Shown in pieces: positions 59,929 to 64,000 of a stretch of 64,000 nucleotides of DNA. The DNA comes from Acidimicrobiaceae bacterium (lineage in GTDB: Bacteria; Actinomycetota; Acidimicrobiia; Acidimicrobiales; Ilumatobacteraceae). The notes beneath the pieces were generated by a model. The model was not told where the DNA came from. It did no database searches and saw nothing but the letters and a program-made list of their open reading frames with translations. The stretch lies in contig CANFIM010000004.1 in the NCBI GenBank assembly GCA_947447175.1, positions 1 to 64,000 on the forward strand, written 5' to 3'. A program made the translations under genes and the position numbers. Every line of letters starts with the position of its first letter. The first letter of the stretch is position 1.

Positions 59929-61668
59929 ATGGCGATAGCAGAAGACGACGTAGAGAAAGTTCGTTCGCTCGCCGTCTTATCCGACGTGGTGTCGCCCTAT
60001 GTGCAACTGCGTCGCACTGGTCGCAATCAAATGGGCTTGTGCCCTTTTCATTCAGAGCGCAGTGGTTCCTTCAGCGTGAATGACGAAACCGGGCGCTACA
60101 TGTGCTTTGGCTGTGGCGCAAAGGGTGATGTTTTTAACTTTGTGCAACAAATTGAGCATGTTGATTTTGTGGGAGCCATCGAAAAGCTTGCTGGTAAATA
60201 CGGCGTTGAGCTTCGGTACACCTCTGGTGCAAACACCGGTGAACGAAAGCACCGTAAAGAATTGCAAGAACTCATGGAGCGGGCAGTGGAGTGGTATCAC
60301 CAACGCCTGCTTGAGTCTCCCGATGCCCGAGAGGCTCGTGAATATCTCCGTTCTCGCGGTCTAGCAGGAGACGTCGCTCGTAATTTCAGATTGGGCTGGG
60401 CGCCCGACGACTGGGACGCATTGTCAAAAGCCCTTGGTGCTCCAGCAGCAATGTTGAATGAAGTGGGTCTGGGCTTTTTGAATAAGGCGAATCGCGTGCA
60501 AGATTCCTTCCGTGCTCGCATCATGTTTCCCATTTTTGATGAGAACGGCAATGCAGTGGCCTTCGGAGGTCGTGTGTTGCCGGGTTCTACTGATCCCGCT
60601 AAGTACAAGAACTCCATAGAGACACCCATCTATACAAAGTCGCGCACTCTGTACGGTTTGAATTGGGCTAAAGGCAATGTTGTGAAACTTGATCGCATCA
60701 TTGTGTGTGAGGGGTACACCGATGTCATTGGCTTTCATCGCAGTGGGGAAGTCACCGCAGTAGCCACATGTGGCACCGCACTTACTGAAGAACACGTGAA
60801 ACTCATGAAGCGATATGCGCGCAACGTGGTGTTGGCATTCGACGCAGACTCTGCTGGTCAGGGCGCAGCGGAAAAGTTCTATGCATGGGAAAAGAAGTAC
60901 GACGTCTCGGTGTCGGTCGCTCAGTTCCCTGAGGGACAAGACCCCGGCGAACTTGCTCAGAATCAGCCTGATGCGCTGACGCAAGCGGTTGCATCGGCCA
61001 TGCCGTTCCTTGGCTTCCGATTGAAGCGACTGTTCGATGCCAACCCTGCACGTAACCCCGAGGCTCGATCACATCTGGCAAGTAAAGCCATGGACATTGT
61101 GAATGAACACCCAGATGCCAATGTGCGGCGCCTCTATGCCGGTGAGGTTGCTAGCCATACGGGGCTCCCTGCTGCTGAATTGGTGAGAGTTGCAGAACGG
61201 GGTGGAAAGGGCGCAATGGTCACCCTTGCGCCCGTGCAAAATGCAACTGATGGCGCGGGTTTTGTCGCAATTGCCCTGCTCATTCACGAATGGGACCTCA
61301 TTGCGCCGTGGCTGATTGAAGAACTCTTTCCTGATGAGCCATCGAGAGAGGCGTTTCGCGCCCTGGCAGACCACGACGGCAATGTTCACGAATCACTACA
61401 ACATGTCGCTGGTCCTGCGGCTGACATCATTGAGCGTGCATCGGTCTATGACGGCGACGCCGACCCCGAGGTGGAATCTCGGGCTCTCATTGCTGCTGCA
61501 GTGCGGCGAGAGTTAGCTCAGCGGCGTACAGTCGCGAGTGTGGAGCAAGTGCAACAAGACCGCCAAGTACGTATTGCGCTTGAAGACCTCAACAAGCCCG
61601 ATAAATCAAGCGCGGCCAAATTGCAGTTACTGCAGTGGCTGGCAGCCATAGGTGAGGGCAACGAGTGA
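59929..61668 (+). CDS. dnaG: DNA primase
   Basis: VSPYVQLRRTGRNQMGLCPFHSERSGSFSVNDETGRYMCFGCGAKGDVFNFVQ zinc finger; TOPRIM IIVCEGYTDVIGFHRSG. Confidence 0.96.
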   Translation: MAIAEDDVEKVRSLAVLSDVVSPYVQLRRTGRNQMGLCPFHSERSGSFSVNDETGRYMCFGCGAKGDVFNFVQQIEHVDFVGAIEKLAGKYGVELRYTSGANTGERKHRKELQELMERAVEWYHQRLLESPDAREAREYLRSRGLAGDVARNFRLGWAPDDWDALSKALGAPAAMLNEVGLGFLNKANRVQDSFRARIMFPIFDENGNAVAFGGRVLPGSTDPAKYKNSIETPIYTKSRTLYGLNWAKGNVVKLDRIIVCEGYTDVIGFHRSGEVTAVATCGTALTEEHVKLMKRYARNVVLAFDADSAGQGAAEKFYAWEKKYDVSVSVAQFPEGQDPGELAQNQPDALTQAVASAMPFLGFRLKRLFDANPARNPEARSHLASKAMDIVNEHPDANVRRLYAGEVASHTGLPAAELVRVAERGGKGAMVTLAPVQNATDGAGFVAIALLIHEWDLIAPWLIEELFPDEPSREAFRALADHDGNVHESLQHVAGPAADIIERASVYDGDADPEVESRALIAAAVRRELAQRRTVASVEQVQQDRQVRIALEDLNKPDKSSAAKLQLLQWLAAIGEGNE

Positions 61669-62867
61669 CTACTCGCTCGCGATTGTTGGCGCCCCACCCC
61701 GAGGTGGACGCAACAGAGTGGGCCACCTTGCTTGCCTCGCGTTCTGACGAGGGCACAGTTGATGCAAATATCGTTGCGCATGTTTTTCGAAATGTGGAAC
61801 TAAATGCCGAAATGATTCGTCAGATCGAATCGGTGTTACACGAAGCAAATATCTCCATCACAAAAGTTGAGCCAGACATCTCTGGTCCTATTGAGCGAAA
61901 AGCCCCCATTCCACGCAAACCTTCAGCATCAGGGCGAACAATCACTAGCGATGTTGGTGATGCAGTTCGTATGTATCTGCAGGAAATTGGCCAAGTTGAA
62001 CTGCTCACTGCTGAAGATGAACGTCGACTCGGTCGGTCAATTCGCGAAATGCAGGAAGCGAAGCCACTGCTGGAAAACCCCAACCTTGAGGCCACTGAGC
62101 GTCGTCGTTTGCGGGCCGTTGTGCGCGATGGTGAGCGTTCATTTGAACATCTCATCACGGCCAACTTGCGACTCGTGGTTTCCATTGCTCGCCGCTATGA
62201 CGGACGAGAACTGCAACTGCCAGACCTTATTCAAGAAGGCAACATTGGTTTAATGCGTGCCGCTGAAAAATATGACTGGGAGAAAGGTTTCAAGTTCTCA
62301 ACATATGCAACGTGGTGGATTCGTCAAGCAATGATGCGTGCAATGGCCGACCAAGGACGCACTATTCGCGTTCCAAGCCATGTGGTGGAAATGTTGAATC
62401 GCCTTACCAAAGCAGATCGCGATCTCACTGTTGAACTTGAACGTGAACCAACCTTTGAAGAACTTTCTCAACGCACCATGATTTCGGTGGAGAAGATTCA
62501 AGAGTTGAAACAGATTTCTATTGTCACGTCCAGCCTTGATGAACCTGTTGGTTCTGAATCTGATTCCTCCACCTTGGGCGAACGTGTCACCACCGATGAC
62601 GGCTCAGATTCACCGGTGGAATTAGTACAGCAGCGACAACTTCTTGAAGCCGTTGCCAATGAGCTCAACCATCTACCTGACCGTGACCGACGAATTCTCG
62701 ATAAACGTTTCGGCATCAGCAGTGGCCAGCCACAAACTCTTGATGACGTAGCGAAGCAAGAAGGGGTCACACGAGAGCGCATTCGCCAGATCGAGCAAAA
62801 GACCCTGGCGCGCCTCCGTCACCCCAATAACAGCCAACGCCTGCGTAGTTTCCTCGAAGCTGACTAA
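61665..62867 (+). CDS. rpoD: RNA polymerase primary sigma factor
   Basis: DAVRMYLQEIGQVELLTAEDE, NLRLVVSIARRY, FSTYATWWIRQAMMRAMADQGRTIRVPSHVVE, VTRERIRQIEQKTLARLRHP. Confidence 0.95.
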   Translation: MTTRSRLLAPHPEVDATEWATLLASRSDEGTVDANIVAHVFRNVELNAEMIRQIESVLHEANISITKVEPDISGPIERKAPIPRKPSASGRTITSDVGDAVRMYLQEIGQVELLTAEDERRLGRSIREMQEAKPLLENPNLEATERRRLRAVVRDGERSFEHLITANLRLVVSIARRYDGRELQLPDLIQEGNIGLMRAAEKYDWEKGFKFSTYATWWIRQAMMRAMADQGRTIRVPSHVVEMLNRLTKADRDLTVELEREPTFEELSQRTMISVEKIQELKQISIVTSSLDEPVGSESDSSTLGERVTTDDGSDSPVELVQQRQLLEAVANELNHLPDRDRRILDKRFGISSGQPQTLDDVAKQEGVTRERIRQIEQKTLARLRHPNNSQRLRSFLEAD

Positions 62868-62935
62868 GTTTTGCCTCGCCCACAAGTACTTCTGTTGGGA
62901 GAGTTGGGGTATCGCTGATATTCTGTTGTCTCCCT

Positions 62936-63011
62936 TCCGGGGTAGCTCAGTTGGCAGAGCAACGGACTGTTAATCCGTGGGTCGTGGGTTCGAGCCCCAC
63001 CCCCGGAGCCA
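62936..63011 (+). tRNA. tRNA-Asn(GTT)
   Basis: TCCGGGG/CCCCGGA acceptor, anticodon loop CTGTTAA, encoded CCA. Confidence 0.95.
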
Positions 63012-63039
63012 TATACAAGGCCCCATGTCGGGACCACAA

Positions 63040-63116
63040 GGGCCAGTAGCTCAGTTGGTTAGAGCAGGGGACTCATAATCCCTGGGTCGCGGGTTCGATC
63101 CCTGCCTGGCCCACCA
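63040..63116 (+). tRNA. tRNA with CAT anticodon (Met elongator or Ile2)
   Basis: GGGCCAG/CTGGCCC acceptor, anticodon loop CTCATAA, encoded CCA; identity needs TilS determinants. Confidence 0.9.
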
Positions 63117-63160
63117 TTACGGCAATAGTCCGTTTTCGTATAACAAGTACGCTCGTGCAT

Positions 63161-64000
63161 ATGGATGCACGGGCACAGTGGCAACACGCATTTGAATCGT
63201 CGTCGAAGCGCGATACGCCATTCTCCACCATGTCGGGCATTCCGTTGGAGCCTGTGTATGGGCCTGACAATGCAGAATTTCCCGGTGTGTATCCGTACAC
63301 CCGCGGCCCATATGCCTCGATGTATCGCTCCAAATTGTGGACCATGCGCATGTTCGCTGGCTTCGGTACTGCAACCGACACCAACCACCGCTTCCGTGAA
63401 ATCATCAAGTCGGGTGGCGACGGGCTCTCCACTGCATTCGATATGCCAACTTTGTTGGGCCTCGATTCAGATCACCCAATGTCGCTGGGTGAAGTCGGAC
63501 GGTGTGGCGTTGCGATTGACACTCTTGCCGACATGTCAGATCTCTTTCATGGAATTGATCTTGGGCAAACCACAACTTCGATGACAATCAACTCGCCAGC
63601 TGCACCAATACTGGCGATGTTTGTAGCGCAAGCTGAGCAAGCAGGAGTCGCACGCAAGCATCTTGGCGGCACATTGCAAAATGACATTCTCAAGGAATAT
63701 CAAGCGCAAAAAGAATTCGTGTTCCCTCCGCGTCAATCGATGCGTCTTGTGCGCGACGTGATGTCATTCACCACCGCCGAAATGCCTCGTTGGCATTCAA
63801 TTTCAATTTCGGGCTATCACATTCGTGAAGCAGGGTCCACTGCGGCAGAAGAGCTGGCATTCACGTTGGCAAATGGTTTTGCATATGTGGAATTAGCTAT
63901 GCAAGCAGGTCTGCCCATAGATGCATTTGCTCCACGTTTATCGTTCTTCTTTAATGCTCATATCGACTTCTTTGAAGAGATAGCGAAGTATCGAGCAGCA
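63161..64000 (+). CDS. Methylmalonyl-CoA mutase large-subunit family (partial, runs off window)
   Basis: [81 protein letters not shown]. Confidence 0.92.
   Translation, partial: MDARAQWQHAFESSSKRDTPFSTMSGIPLEPVYGPDNAEFPGVYPYTRGPYASMYRSKLWTMRMFAGFGTATDTNHRFREIIKSGGDGLSTAFDMPTLLGLDSDHPMSLGEVGRCGVAIDTLADMSDLFHGIDLGQTTTSMTINSPAAPILAMFVAQAEQAGVARKHLGGTLQNDILKEYQAQKEFVFPPRQSMRLVRDVMSFTTAEMPRWHSISISGYHIREAGSTAAEELAFTLANGFAYVELAMQAGLPIDAFAPRLSFFFNAHIDFFEEIAKYRAA

Overview
This 64 kb window is ordinary chromosomal core from an actinobacterium. BldD-like, MshD (mycothiol) and DUF3499-like genes suggest the class Acidimicrobiia, but that placement is an inference. About 62 protein genes and 4 tRNAs are supported. 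I saw no CRISPR array, phage, transposase, defence island or large repeat. Main loci: rpsT/lepA, hrcA-dnaJ-rsmE, a BldD-like regulator, TCA genes (icd, gltA, acnA with a divergent GntR), gltBD, ddl/murF, an aldehyde dehydrogenase plus Pot-type ABC locus, two his clusters (hisCBHAF and hisI-trpE), dnaG-rpoD, and the start of a methylmalonyl-CoA mutase gene. The most interesting signals are regulatory. (1) A TAnnnT-N6/7-(ATG/GTG) pattern sits at 17 gene starts and points to widespread leaderless transcription. (2) Two very short divergent gaps (mshD/nth, hydrolase/hisI) have back-to-back -10 elements sharing the TA of a GGTACC palindrome. (3) A 24-bp motif (19/24 identical) lies upstream of both icd and acnA/gntR, suggesting an undescribed GntR control of TCA genes. 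(4) A BldD-like protein keeps the RXD-X8-RXXD c-di-GMP signature and has a BldD-box-like palindrome directly before its start codon. All coordinates and motif matches were read by eye; no searches or folding were run.
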